Below the pieces are notes generated by a model. That model had not been told where the DNA came from and did not search any database. It was given only the letters and a program-made list of their open reading frames with translations. Made by a program: the position numbers and the translations under genes. This document shows positions 22,180 through 29,188 of a stretch of DNA of 64,000 bases, one piece after another; position 1 is the first letter of the stretch, and each line of letters begins with the position of its first letter. Source of the DNA: JBBTTE01 sp038064375 (lineage in GTDB: Bacteria; Patescibacteriota; Saccharimonadia; Saccharimonadales; UBA4665); assembly GCA_038064375.1 (NCBI GenBank), contig JBBTTF010000001.1, forward strand, positions 186,001-250,000, read 5' to 3'.

Positions 22180-23610
22180 CTAGAACTGACTCCACAAATA
22201 CTGGTTGGTAACTTCGTGGTGGTACAGGATCTCAGATGCTTTGGTGACATCACCTAGCTCACGTGGATTACGATGAGCCGAGGCAACCTTGTAGGACAGG
22301 TATTTCTCCTTAGATGATTCACCCATGATTGTAGTCATGAACTCGCTGCCGCGGAACAATCTGATCGCATCATTGATATTACCCGGTAAAAATCTTAGGC
22401 GTGCTCGCTTATCTGATACGGGCTTAGGCGCTTTGTCCTCTAGACCAGTCTTAAGGATTGTGAACAATAGTAGGTAAGGGTTGGCATCAGGCGCCACAGA
22501 GCGGATCTCGATACGAGCCGTCTTTTCGTTGCCAAAAGGTACGCGAATCATTGATCCACGGTCATTGGCAGAAACTTTAATCTGATTGGGTGCTTCGTAG
22601 TTGGGGTCAAGACGTCGGTATGAGTTGACGCTGGAGTTTAGTACTAGAGAAATCTCCGAGGCGCGGTTAAGTAGCTTGTCGATGAAGCCACGTGCCAAGG
22701 GCGACAAACGGTCTTCGCCCTTCTTATCGTAGAAGATATTCTTGCCATTCTTGGCTAGAGAGAAGTTTGTGTGCATGCCGTTGCCATTAAGGCCTTGAAT
22801 CGGCTTAGGCAGGAAGGTCGCGGTCATGCCGAGACTATGAGCAACTTGGCGGCAGATAAGCTTGTACAGTAAAACTTGATCGCAGGCACGTACAACATCA
22901 GTGTAACTAAAGTTGATCTCAAACTGCGATGGCGCAACCTCAGGGTGATCCTTCTCGTTGCGGAATCCCATGGCGCGTTGAGCTGCGGCTGTGATATCAA
23001 TAAAAGTCCTAAGTTTATCGACTGGTAGAGCGTGGAAGTATCCGCCAGTAGTGATTAGCTCAAAACCTTTTTCGCAGGTGTAACTTTGCTCGGCATCAAT
23101 GCCTTCTAGCAAAAAGCCTTCTAGCTCGGGCGCCATGAAGGCCTCATAGCCGGTGGTCTTCTTGAGGACCTCGGCGTAGTTCTGCAAGCGGCCACGAAAG
23201 TCTGATTCATACGGTTGAAGATCACGAGTAGCGATGTTGGCGAAGACAGCAACCTTGCCGGCACCAAATATGTCAGATGGCAGGTAAGTGAAGCTAGTCC
23301 AATCTACAAGCAGCCGCAAGTCAGACTCATGTAGCTCACTAAAGCCCCTGATAGACGAGCCATCAAAGGTCAGATTGTCGAGTGAGTTAAGAAAGAAGTT
23401 TCTGTCATAGTCCAGCATGTGTAGACGGCCTTCAATGTCACAGAAGCAGACGGTGACGGCCTTGATACGAGATTCTTTGTTGAGGGCGGCCACTTGGGCG
23501 GTTTTGGCTTTGGCCGGATCCTTTAGAGCACGGGCCTTGGTGTTGAGCCTTTCGAGCTCGGTGTAGGATAGCTCCAAGAAATCCTGAAGTACTTTAGTAG
23601 TTGGCTGCAT
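22180..23610 (-). CDS. glnA: Glutamine synthetase
   Basis: A 476-residue type I enzyme that makes glutamine from glutamate, ammonia and ATP. FDGSSIRGF (about 82-90), APELEGFLLEG (metal-binding glutamates), PSQFEINF, GNGMHTNFSL, RVPFGNEKTARIEIRSVAPDANPYLL and the closing helix region all fit. An N-terminal helical extension of about 45 residues precedes the beta-grasp domain. The adenylylation tyrosine loop is not evident. It is one of the very few biosynthetic enzymes in the window. A TTGACA promoter and two palindromes lie upstream. Confidence 0.93.
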   Translation of the reverse strand: MQPTTKVLQDFLELSYTELERLNTKARALKDPAKAKTAQVAALNKESRIKAVTVCFCDIEGRLHMLDYDRNFFLNSLDNLTFDGSSIRGFSELHESDLRLLVDWTSFTYLPSDIFGAGKVAVFANIATRDLQPYESDFRGRLQNYAEVLKKTTGYEAFMAPELEGFLLEGIDAEQSYTCEKGFELITTGGYFHALPVDKLRTFIDITAAAQRAMGFRNEKDHPEVAPSQFEINFSYTDVVRACDQVLLYKLICRQVAHSLGMTATFLPKPIQGLNGNGMHTNFSLAKNGKNIFYDKKGEDRLSPLARGFIDKLLNRASEISLVLNSSVNSYRRLDPNYEAPNQIKVSANDRGSMIRVPFGNEKTARIEIRSVAPDANPYLLLFTILKTGLEDKAPKPVSDKRARLRFLPGNINDAIRLFRGSEFMTTIMGESSKEKYLSYKVASAHRNPRELGDVTKASEILYHHEVTNQYLWSQF

Positions 23611-23626
23611 GTGCTTGACTCCCTCA

Positions 23627-23650
23627 ACTAAATGATAAGTCTAATTTAGT
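23627..23650. promoter_or_regulatory. Palindrome over the glnA -10 region
   Basis: ACTAAAT at 23627-23633 and ATTTAGT at 23644-23650, perfect 7-base arms with a 10-base centre. It covers the -10 and start region of the glnA promoter, a repressor-type position. Confidence 0.5.
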
Positions 23651-23672
23651 CCACAACTATACTAACTGTCAA
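23643..23672 (-). promoter_or_regulatory. glnA promoter
   Basis: On the minus strand TTGACA (23672-23667), an 18-base spacer and TAAATT (23648-23643), about 33 bases before the glnA ATG. Confidence 0.6.
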
Positions 23673-23721
23673 AAGATTAAGACTTATTTGATTAACAACT
23701 AGTATAAAAACTTACACGGAC

Positions 23722-23735
23722 GTGATTAACGTCAC
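23722..23735. promoter_or_regulatory. Crp-like site GTGA-N6-TCAC upstream of glnA
   Basis: GTGATTAACGTCAC is a dyad with GTGA and TCAC arms six bases apart, the core of the classical Crp site. It overlaps the stop codon of the next upstream gene and lies about 50 bases above the glnA -35. Confidence 0.4.
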
Positions 23736-24325
23736 ATGCTAAAAGTTTTTATTCTGGCACCGATCTTAAAGCGAATAAGTCCGTAGAGTAAGGCGCAGAT
23801 CAATAAAATGTAAAGAGGGAAGCCGTAGTGTGCAAAGGTCCAATCATCTATTGTCAGCAAGGTTATTGCGGCACTCAAGGCGCCATTCCGGAAGACTCCG
23901 TAGCTTTCTGTCTGTGGGCTGTTGAATGATTTGATAACAGTAGGTATGGCGGCAAGTAGGTCAGCGATAATGCAGAATATGATTGCGATAATACCAGTGC
24001 CTGTCACAAGCCACAAGACTAGCGCTGCGACAGATAGTCCTCCGCAGACAATATCGAGTTTGCTGATTTTCCAGTGAGCCTTCTTGTTTACAAAAGATGC
24101 GATAAATATCATTAAAGGACCAAAGCCGACCATAAATGTCATTAGTGATTGCCAACCGACACCTTCACCAATCTCGGCAGAAAACGCGATAAGCGGCGCG
24201 ATAGCCCAGAGGAGCCAAGTCACGCGGTTTGGTCTATTCTTGCCCTTAATCGTGTCAATCGCGTAGCCAGTGCTACCGATTATGTTGAGCAGAGCTGCTA
24301 GCAGTACGAATTTTTCGTCAATCAT
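23732..24325 (-). CDS. Multi-helix membrane protein, PQ-loop-like
   Basis: A 197-residue protein with about six helices. The stretch NIIGSTGYAIDTIKGKNRPNRVTWLLWAI resembles a PQ-loop/SWEET helix pair in layout (two helices with a polar turn), and a similar pattern recurs after residue 115 (IADLLAAIPTVIKSFNSPQTESYG). Such proteins are small-molecule carriers or receptors. The similarity is by eye and the function unproven. The stop overlaps a Crp-like dyad. Confidence 0.68.
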   Translation of the reverse strand: MIDEKFVLLAALLNIIGSTGYAIDTIKGKNRPNRVTWLLWAIAPLIAFSAEIGEGVGWQSLMTFMVGFGPLMIFIASFVNKKAHWKISKLDIVCGGLSVAALVLWLVTGTGIIAIIFCIIADLLAAIPTVIKSFNSPQTESYGVFRNGALSAAITLLTIDDWTFAHYGFPLYILLICALLYGLIRFKIGARIKTFSM

Positions 24326-24334
24326 ATTGGCCTA

Positions 24335-24343
24335 ATGATAACA
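24335..24343 (-). promoter_or_regulatory. Extended -10 for the 24325 gene
   Basis: TGT-TATCAT on the minus strand, ending nine bases before the ATG at 24325. Confidence 0.5.
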
Positions 24344-24385
24344 AAACCTAGGAGACTTTCTCTTATTGAGGCTTAAGTCGTGGGT

Positions 24386-24391
24386 TACAAT
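24386..24391 (+). promoter_or_regulatory. -10 box for the 45-residue protein gene
   Basis: TACAAT ending six bases before the ATG at 24398; leaderless layout. Confidence 0.5.
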
Positions 24392-24397
24392 AAATGT

Positions 24398-24535
24398 ATG
24401 GAAAGACGCACCGCAATAACACTTGGAGCAATATTGATTATATTAGTCGGTGCATTCTCTTATCTGATCTTTAATACTGACGCCCGAAACGCCATTCAGA
24501 GGGCTGCTGAGACTTCTAATCGCCAACCCCAGTAG
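24398..24535 (+). CDS. 45-residue single-helix membrane protein
   Basis: MERRTAITLG then AILIILVGAFSYLIF, then a soluble tail (NTDARNAIQRAAETSNRQPQ). A basic start before the helix puts the tail outside. It has a -10 box at the correct leaderless spacing, no competing frame, and ends one base before the convergent gene's stop. No family recognised. Confidence 0.55.
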   Translation: MERRTAITLGAILIILVGAFSYLIFNTDARNAIQRAAETSNRQPQ

Positions 24536-24536
24536 A

Positions 24537-25175
24537 CTACAGGTGCTCAATCAAGCGACTGTTACGTTCCAAGAAGACTTTGGCATCGTCAATAACGCCG
24601 GTCTTGTCTTTATGGTCTCGAGCATCAGCGGCTTGGGATATATAGAGTGCTTGTCCATAGATTTCAAAATTATATGAACGGCAAAAATCGACAAAGTAAG
24701 CCATGTCTTTCGGGTCAAAGAGTTGTAGCAGTTCTAGCTCTTGTCCTTTGTTGCAGTAGAGTGAGATTTGGTCAGAAAAGTTGCCTTCGAGTATTACTGG
24801 GCTAAGCAAGCGTTTGAGGCGAAACTTGCGTAGTCCTCTGTTCTGTTTACTTTTGCTACCAATGCCTACTATATGTAGTATTGTGGGACGTTTGAGCGAT
24901 ACGACTAAAATCAATCGGTCATCATTGCTGCCCAGTATTGAATAGTCAAAATCTGCCACTTGCATCGAGCTGCCAAATACAATTTCGGACTGCCTCGTTG
25001 CCGAGCTAAAAATAATTAAGCCGTCTTGTCTGGAGAATATGTTTTGAAGCAACCGCCCGAATTGAAAATCACGCAGCGGGTCAGCTATCGTGCCCTCAAT
25101 ATGTTTGGCAAATACGAAGAGTGCAATTAACGGAAAAATACAAAGAAGTAGAATAACAGCAAGGTCAGTTGTCAT
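24537..25175 (-). CDS. Hypothetical protein with N-terminal membrane helix, 212 residues
   Basis: One helix (about 4-24, DLAVILLLCIFPLIALFVF) followed by a cytoplasmic or surface domain of about 185 residues. The domain shows alternating beta strands (DGLIIFSSATRQSEIVFGSSM, DRLILVVSLKRPTILHIVGI) reminiscent of a PH-like or DUF3137-like fold, then a helix-rich end (DMAYFVDFCRSYNFEIYGQALYI). I recognise no catalytic motif. An extended -10 lies seven bases before the ATG. Confidence 0.65.
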   Translation of the reverse strand: MTTDLAVILLLCIFPLIALFVFAKHIEGTIADPLRDFQFGRLLQNIFSRQDGLIIFSSATRQSEIVFGSSMQVADFDYSILGSNDDRLILVVSLKRPTILHIVGIGSKSKQNRGLRKFRLKRLLSPVILEGNFSDQISLYCNKGQELELLQLFDPKDMAYFVDFCRSYNFEIYGQALYISQAADARDHKDKTGVIDDAKVFLERNSRLIEHL

Positions 25176-25182
25176 CGTTCAT

Positions 25183-25191
25183 ATCATAGCA
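25183..25191 (-). promoter_or_regulatory. Extended -10 for the 25175 gene
   Basis: TGC-TATGAT on the minus strand, ending seven bases before the ATG. Confidence 0.55.
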
Positions 25192-25209
25192 AATTGCGAA
25201 TAAGTTAAT

Positions 25210-25285
25210 TGGTAGCGGCGAGTGGATTTGAACCACTGACCCCAGGCTTATGAGTCCTGTGCTCTAACCACTGAGCTACGCCGCC
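25210..25285 (-). tRNA. tRNA with CAT anticodon, probably elongator tRNA-Met
   Basis: A 76-base cloverleaf with encoded CCA. Acceptor GGCGGCG/CGCCGCT with a G1-U72 wobble, D-arm GCTCAGTGGTTAGAGC, anticodon arm CAGGA-CTCATAA-GCCTG with an A31-G39 mismatch, variable region GGGGTC. The CACAGGACTCATAA context resembles elongator tRNA-Met. Confidence 0.88.
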
Positions 25286-25295
25286 ACGTCGGGTT

Positions 25296-25304
25296 AATAT
25301 AGCA
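25296..25304 (-). promoter_or_regulatory. Extended -10 for tRNA-Met
   Basis: TGC-TATATT on the minus strand, ending ten bases before the tRNA 5' end. Confidence 0.55.
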
Positions 25305-25327
25305 CGATTTACATCTGTTGGCTAGGC

Positions 25328-26086
25328 TTAATAGGTGCGCAAACCGAGCCATGTTACGGTCACTAGGCCGATAGCGATCACGACGACGCGAATAGCATGT
25401 GTTGAGAATTTTGTAGTTAAGACGGAGCCGTAATAGCCGCCTACGATGCCGCCAGCAGCCATCACGAGCCCAAAATGCCAGTTAATAAGACCGGTACCGA
25501 GCAGGCAAAACAGTGATGTGCAGGCTATGGTGGCGCTTGTGAGGTTCTTGAGGCCATTCATCTTGTGGATCTCATGTAGCTTAGTGAAGCCCAAAAAGGC
25601 CAACATAATAAACCCAAAACCTGCGCCAAAATAGCCGCCATAAATAGCTACAGGTAGCAGAGCGATAGCTATCAAAATAAGCGGCTTAAAAGCCTTGCTC
25701 TTCCGTCGCATGTGTTTGTGCAGATGAAAGTGCAGGTAAGGCTGAAAAGCAAACAAAATAACCGCAAAAAGCACCAAAGCAGGCACATACTTTTGAAAAT
25801 CTTCGCTAGCAGTATTGCGCAGTAGTGTTGCTCCGATTGCAGCACCAATGACACACGGTATCAGTAATAAAAGGTAGCGCTTAGGCACCTTGCGAATGTA
25901 GTCACGGTAGCCATATGCTGAGCTAAGTGAACCGGGCAAAATAACAATGTTAGCTGTAACGTTGGCCGCTAGTGCCGGCAATCCAGCAGCCAACATAACG
26001 GGGAATCCTACCAACATGCCGCCGCCTGCGATAGAGTTCATCGCACCCACAACGATACCCGCCCCAAAAAGTAATAAATCCTGCAT
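25328..26086 (-). CDS. TauE/SafE-family membrane exporter (TSUP)
   Basis: A 252-residue protein with about eight helices. GIVVGAMNSIAGGGMLVGFP near the N-terminus and the repeat GGYFGAGFGFIMLAFLGF near residue 155 are the paired glycine-rich motifs of the TauE/SafE (DUF81) family, which moves sulfite, organosulfonates or related anions. The start at 26086 was chosen as it falls five bases after the preceding stop; an in-frame ATG at 26116 would overlap that gene. Confidence 0.85.
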   Translation of the reverse strand: MQDLLLFGAGIVVGAMNSIAGGGMLVGFPVMLAAGLPALAANVTANIVILPGSLSSAYGYRDYIRKVPKRYLLLLIPCVIGAAIGATLLRNTASEDFQKYVPALVLFAVILFAFQPYLHFHLHKHMRRKSKAFKPLILIAIALLPVAIYGGYFGAGFGFIMLAFLGFTKLHEIHKMNGLKNLTSATIACTSLFCLLGTGLINWHFGLVMAAGGIVGGYYGSVLTTKFSTHAIRVVVIAIGLVTVTWLGLRTY

Positions 26087-26091
26087 GATAA

Positions 26092-26358
26092 TTACCGCTG
26101 CTGGCGGGCTATCCACTGTTGCTTAAAGAATCCGACTGTAAGCGTAGAAATAAAATAGGCAATAACTGGCACTAGAGCGTTTATCCACGGATCAATATGA
26201 ACTACAAACTGCAGGTAGAAAACAACCGTTGCATAGGTCAGCACCATAATTGCAATACGGCGGGTCCAGCTAGTCTCCCAGCCCTTATCGGCCTCGACGC
26301 GCTGGTTGCGGGACTCGAGTTTTGTAATACGTTCTTCTAGTGTTTGTTCTTGAGCCAT
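26092..26358 (-). CDS. Small membrane protein, 88 residues
   Basis: An N-terminal coiled-coil-like helix (EQTLEERITKLESRNQRVEADK) followed by two membrane helices (IAIMVLTYATVVFYLQFVV and INALVPVIAYFISTLTVGF) and a basic tail. The ATG at 26358 rather than the upstream 26394 is favoured by a -10 box at 26366-26371. It is likely cotranscribed with the TSUP gene. No known family. Confidence 0.68.
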   Translation of the reverse strand: MAQEQTLEERITKLESRNQRVEADKGWETSWTRRIAIMVLTYATVVFYLQFVVHIDPWINALVPVIAYFISTLTVGFFKQQWIARQQR

Positions 26359-26371
26359 TGTTACAATAATA
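26359..26371. promoter_or_regulatory. Two overlapping opposed -10 boxes
   Basis: On the plus strand TGT-TACAAT (26359-26367) ends eight bases before the tilS ATG at 26376. On the minus strand TATTAT (26371-26366) ends seven bases before the ATG at 26358. The two boxes share two bases and the start codons are only 17 bases apart. Confidence 0.6.
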
Positions 26372-26375
26372 AGAT

Positions 26376-27278
26376 ATGGAACTAGTATTACCAACTCCTG
26401 CCAGTTACGTTGTGGCAGTTAGTGGCGGGGTGGACTCGATGGCCCTACTGGATATGCTCAACGAAAAGGCTCGATCAGAAGCTGGCTGGAAACTGGTTGT
26501 GGCTCATCTTGACCACGGTATTAGGGATGATTCTGCCGAGGATCTCAGGCTGGTCGAGTCAGTGGCACGAGGGCATGGCCTGCCTTTTGTATCGCACTCA
26601 GTCGGGCTAGGAGCTGGTGCCAGTGAGGCAGTAGCCCGTCAGGCTCGCTACGATTTCTTAAATAGTGTAGTTGCTGCCGCGGGTGCTCGCGGAGTTATCA
26701 CGGCACATCATCAGGATGATGTTTTGGAGACCGCAATTATTAATATTCTGCGTGGTAGTGGTCGCAAGGGTCTAACCTCTCTCAGTAGCCGTCACGATGT
26801 AGTGAGACCGCTGCTTCATTTACCTAAAAGCGAGCTAATCGATTACGCAAAAGCGCGTGGTTTGGTTTGGCACGAGGACAGCACAAATCAAGACGACGCT
26901 TATTTGCGTAATTATGTGCGTCTGCGTTTGTTGCCACGGATTGATGATGGTTCGCGGAGAGCGCTACTCAGTCATATTAATGATTTGCGCAAGGCCAACC
27001 ATGAGATCGATACTTTACTTGTTAACCAATTACATTTTCAATCTGTTGCAGGCCAGCTGGACCGTTCTTGGTTTATTCAATTGCCGCATAGTGTTGCGCG
27101 AGAAGTTATGGCGTCGTGGCTGCGCGCTAATGGTGTCGCTGGATTTGATAGAAAAACTTTGGAGCGCTTGGTCGTGGCGGCCAAAGTTTCTTACGCCGAC
27201 AAAGTCTATCCGGTGCTATCTGGAGTCAATATGTTTGTACGCGCCGACTCCTTAGCACTCGATAGAACGGAGCGCTAG
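26376..27278 (+). CDS. tilS: tRNA(Ile)-lysidine synthase
   Basis: A 300-residue N-type ATP pyrophosphatase that turns C34 of tRNA-Ile(CAT) into lysidine, changing it from a methionine to an isoleucine reader. SGGVDSMALLD (about 15-25) is the PP-loop, AHLDHGIRDDS (43-53) and THxHDD-like TAHHQDDVLETAIINILRGSG (about 109-129) are family-specific, and WHEDSTNQDDAYLRNYVR marks TilS. The C-terminal domains are shortened compared with E. coli (432). A matching CAT tRNA is at 8984-9059. Confidence 0.92.
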   Translation: MELVLPTPASYVVAVSGGVDSMALLDMLNEKARSEAGWKLVVAHLDHGIRDDSAEDLRLVESVARGHGLPFVSHSVGLGAGASEAVARQARYDFLNSVVAAAGARGVITAHHQDDVLETAIINILRGSGRKGLTSLSSRHDVVRPLLHLPKSELIDYAKARGLVWHEDSTNQDDAYLRNYVRLRLLPRIDDGSRRALLSHINDLRKANHEIDTLLVNQLHFQSVAGQLDRSWFIQLPHSVAREVMASWLRANGVAGFDRKTLERLVVAAKVSYADKVYPVLSGVNMFVRADSLALDRTER

Positions 27279-27298
27279 GCAAAATATGCCGCGCCAGT

Positions 27299-27304
27299 TA
27301 TAAT
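27299..27304 (+). promoter_or_regulatory. -10 box for ftsH
   Basis: TATAAT ending eight bases before the ATG at 27313. A TTG at 27304 overlaps the box and is not a plausible start. Confidence 0.6.
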
Positions 27305-27312
27305 TGTTAGCA

Positions 27313-29181
27313 ATGGATAAGAAACCTCACTTGCCGAACCGCAAGCAACCGGCCAGCAAGCGTCGCAATATGAAGAACTTAGGGTTTGTCGCTCTGATGA
27401 TTTTGTTCGGCATGATAATCTTTGCTGCCTACAACCAGCCCAGCACCCTTAAAGAAATTCCTTCAACTACCGCAATTGCCGACACCAACGCTGGTAAGTA
27501 CAGCAAAATCACCGTCGACAGCGACCGACTACTCATCACCACCAAGAACGAATCTAGCCCAACACTCAAAACAGTAATCGACTCCAACTCTAGCCTTAAA
27601 GACCAAGGCTTTAACACCGAGAAAGTTACTGTCAGCTACAAATCGACTTCTAGCAGCAACTCGGCGCTTATCGGCCTTGCTGGATCTGTTATTCCTATTC
27701 TTATCATCGTCGGCGTTTTGTACTTTATGCTCAAGAGTGCGCAGGGACAGGGCAACCAAGCACTAAGCTTTGGCAAGAGCCGCGCTCGTCTATACGGCAA
27801 CGAAAAAGAAAAGGTAACATTTAAAGAAATCGCTGGTAGCGAAGAGGCCAAGCAAGATCTAGAAGAGGTTGTTGAGTTCCTTAAGTTCCCTAAGAAGTTC
27901 TCAGGCATGGGTGCGCGTATACCTAAGGGCGTACTGCTCGTTGGTCCTCCCGGCACCGGTAAGACTTTGCTGTCACGTGCTGTGGCCGGTGAAGCCAATG
28001 TGCCGTTCTTTAGTATTTCTGGTTCGGAGTTTGTTGAGATGTTTGTTGGTGTCGGTGCGTCACGTGTTAGAGACTTATTCGCCAAGGCCAAGAAGAACGC
28101 TCCGTGTATCATCTTTGTCGATGAAATTGATGCCGTCGGTCGCCGCCGTGGTTCTGGAATGGGCGGCGGACACGACGAGCGCGAACAAACACTTAACCAG
28201 ATTTTGGTTGAGATGGACGGCTTTGACCAAGGCGAGAACGTGATTGTTCTAGCTGCCACCAACCGTGCTGACGTACTTGACCCTGCACTTCTACGACCTG
28301 GTCGTTTTGATCGCCGTGTTAACATCGGTCTGCCTGACCGCAAAGACCGCGAGTCTATTCTTAAAGTTCACTTTGAGAAGAAGCCTCTAGCCAAGCAAGT
28401 TGACCTTGATGCTCTAGCCGCCAAAGCTGCTGGCTCTTCTGGTGCTGATCTTGCCAACATCGCCAATGAGTCGGCCATTATCGCTGCTCGCAACTCTCAC
28501 AACGAGATTACTCAAGACGACGTCACCGAAGCCTTTGAGCGCGTAGCCATCGGCCCAGAACGCAAGAGCAAGATCATGACCGAAGCCGACAAGACTACTA
28601 CTGCCTATCACGAGGCTGGGCACGCTCTAGTTGGTCACGTATTGCCCGACAGCGATCCAGTCCACAAGGTTACTATTATTCCTCGTGGTGGCACTGGCGG
28701 TGTGACATGGTTTATTCCACCAGAAGACCGCACGTTTGTATCGCTAATTCAGTTTAAGGATATGCTAGCCCGTGGACTTGGTGGTCGTATCGCCGAAGAA
28801 GTAGTACTTGGCCGTGACCGTATTACCACTGGTGCTGGCAACGACTTGCAGCATGCTGCTGAGCTAGCTCGTGACATGGTCGTCAACCAAGGAATGGGCC
28901 AAAAACTGCGCGATCAAGTCTTCCACGTTGAGGATGGCATGATGATTGACCGAATAGTTCACGAGCGCGATTACTCTGAGGACACTGCCAAAATCATCGA
29001 CCAAGAAGTCGAAAGTCTTATCACCGAAGCTGCTAACCGCGCCCGTGCCGTTATCAAGGCCAACATGCACAAACTAGAAGAACTCAAGGACCACTTACTA
29101 GAAAAAGAAACTGTTGACGCCGACGAGGTGCTAGAAGTTCTAAAAGGGTCTAAACTTCCGTCCGCTGCTGCTTTATACTAG
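27313..29181 (+). CDS. ftsH: ATP-dependent zinc metalloprotease FtsH
   Basis: A 622-residue membrane protease. Two helices (about 23-41 and 120-140) flank a short external domain. The AAA module has Walker A GPPGTGKT (211-218), Walker B IIFVDEIDAVG (about 266-276) and the second region of homology NRADVLDPALLRPGRFDR (317-334). The protease domain has HEAGH (433-437) for zinc and the third ligand in the GAGNDLQHA region. It degrades membrane and short-lived proteins. The -10 at 27299 decides the start. MurJ follows after seven bases. Confidence 0.96.
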   Translation: MDKKPHLPNRKQPASKRRNMKNLGFVALMILFGMIIFAAYNQPSTLKEIPSTTAIADTNAGKYSKITVDSDRLLITTKNESSPTLKTVIDSNSSLKDQGFNTEKVTVSYKSTSSSNSALIGLAGSVIPILIIVGVLYFMLKSAQGQGNQALSFGKSRARLYGNEKEKVTFKEIAGSEEAKQDLEEVVEFLKFPKKFSGMGARIPKGVLLVGPPGTGKTLLSRAVAGEANVPFFSISGSEFVEMFVGVGASRVRDLFAKAKKNAPCIIFVDEIDAVGRRRGSGMGGGHDEREQTLNQILVEMDGFDQGENVIVLAATNRADVLDPALLRPGRFDRRVNIGLPDRKDRESILKVHFEKKPLAKQVDLDALAAKAAGSSGADLANIANESAIIAARNSHNEITQDDVTEAFERVAIGPERKSKIMTEADKTTTAYHEAGHALVGHVLPDSDPVHKVTIIPRGGTGGVTWFIPPEDRTFVSLIQFKDMLARGLGGRIAEEVVLGRDRITTGAGNDLQHAAELARDMVVNQGMGQKLRDQVFHVEDGMMIDRIVHERDYSEDTAKIIDQEVESLITEAANRARAVIKANMHKLEELKDHLLEKETVDADEVLEVLKGSKLPSAAALY

Positions 29182-29188
29182 TGGTTGA

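Noticed and set aside
26086..26116. Upstream ATG at 26116 for the TauE-like protein
   Set aside because: It would overlap the preceding gene by 25 bases and adds a hydrophilic piece absent from the family pattern; kept only as an alternative.
27636..28343. Minus-strand frame of 235 codons inside ftsH
   Set aside because: The product is Ser/Arg/Pro-rich, typical for the antisense of a codon-biased gene; ftsH motifs are certain.
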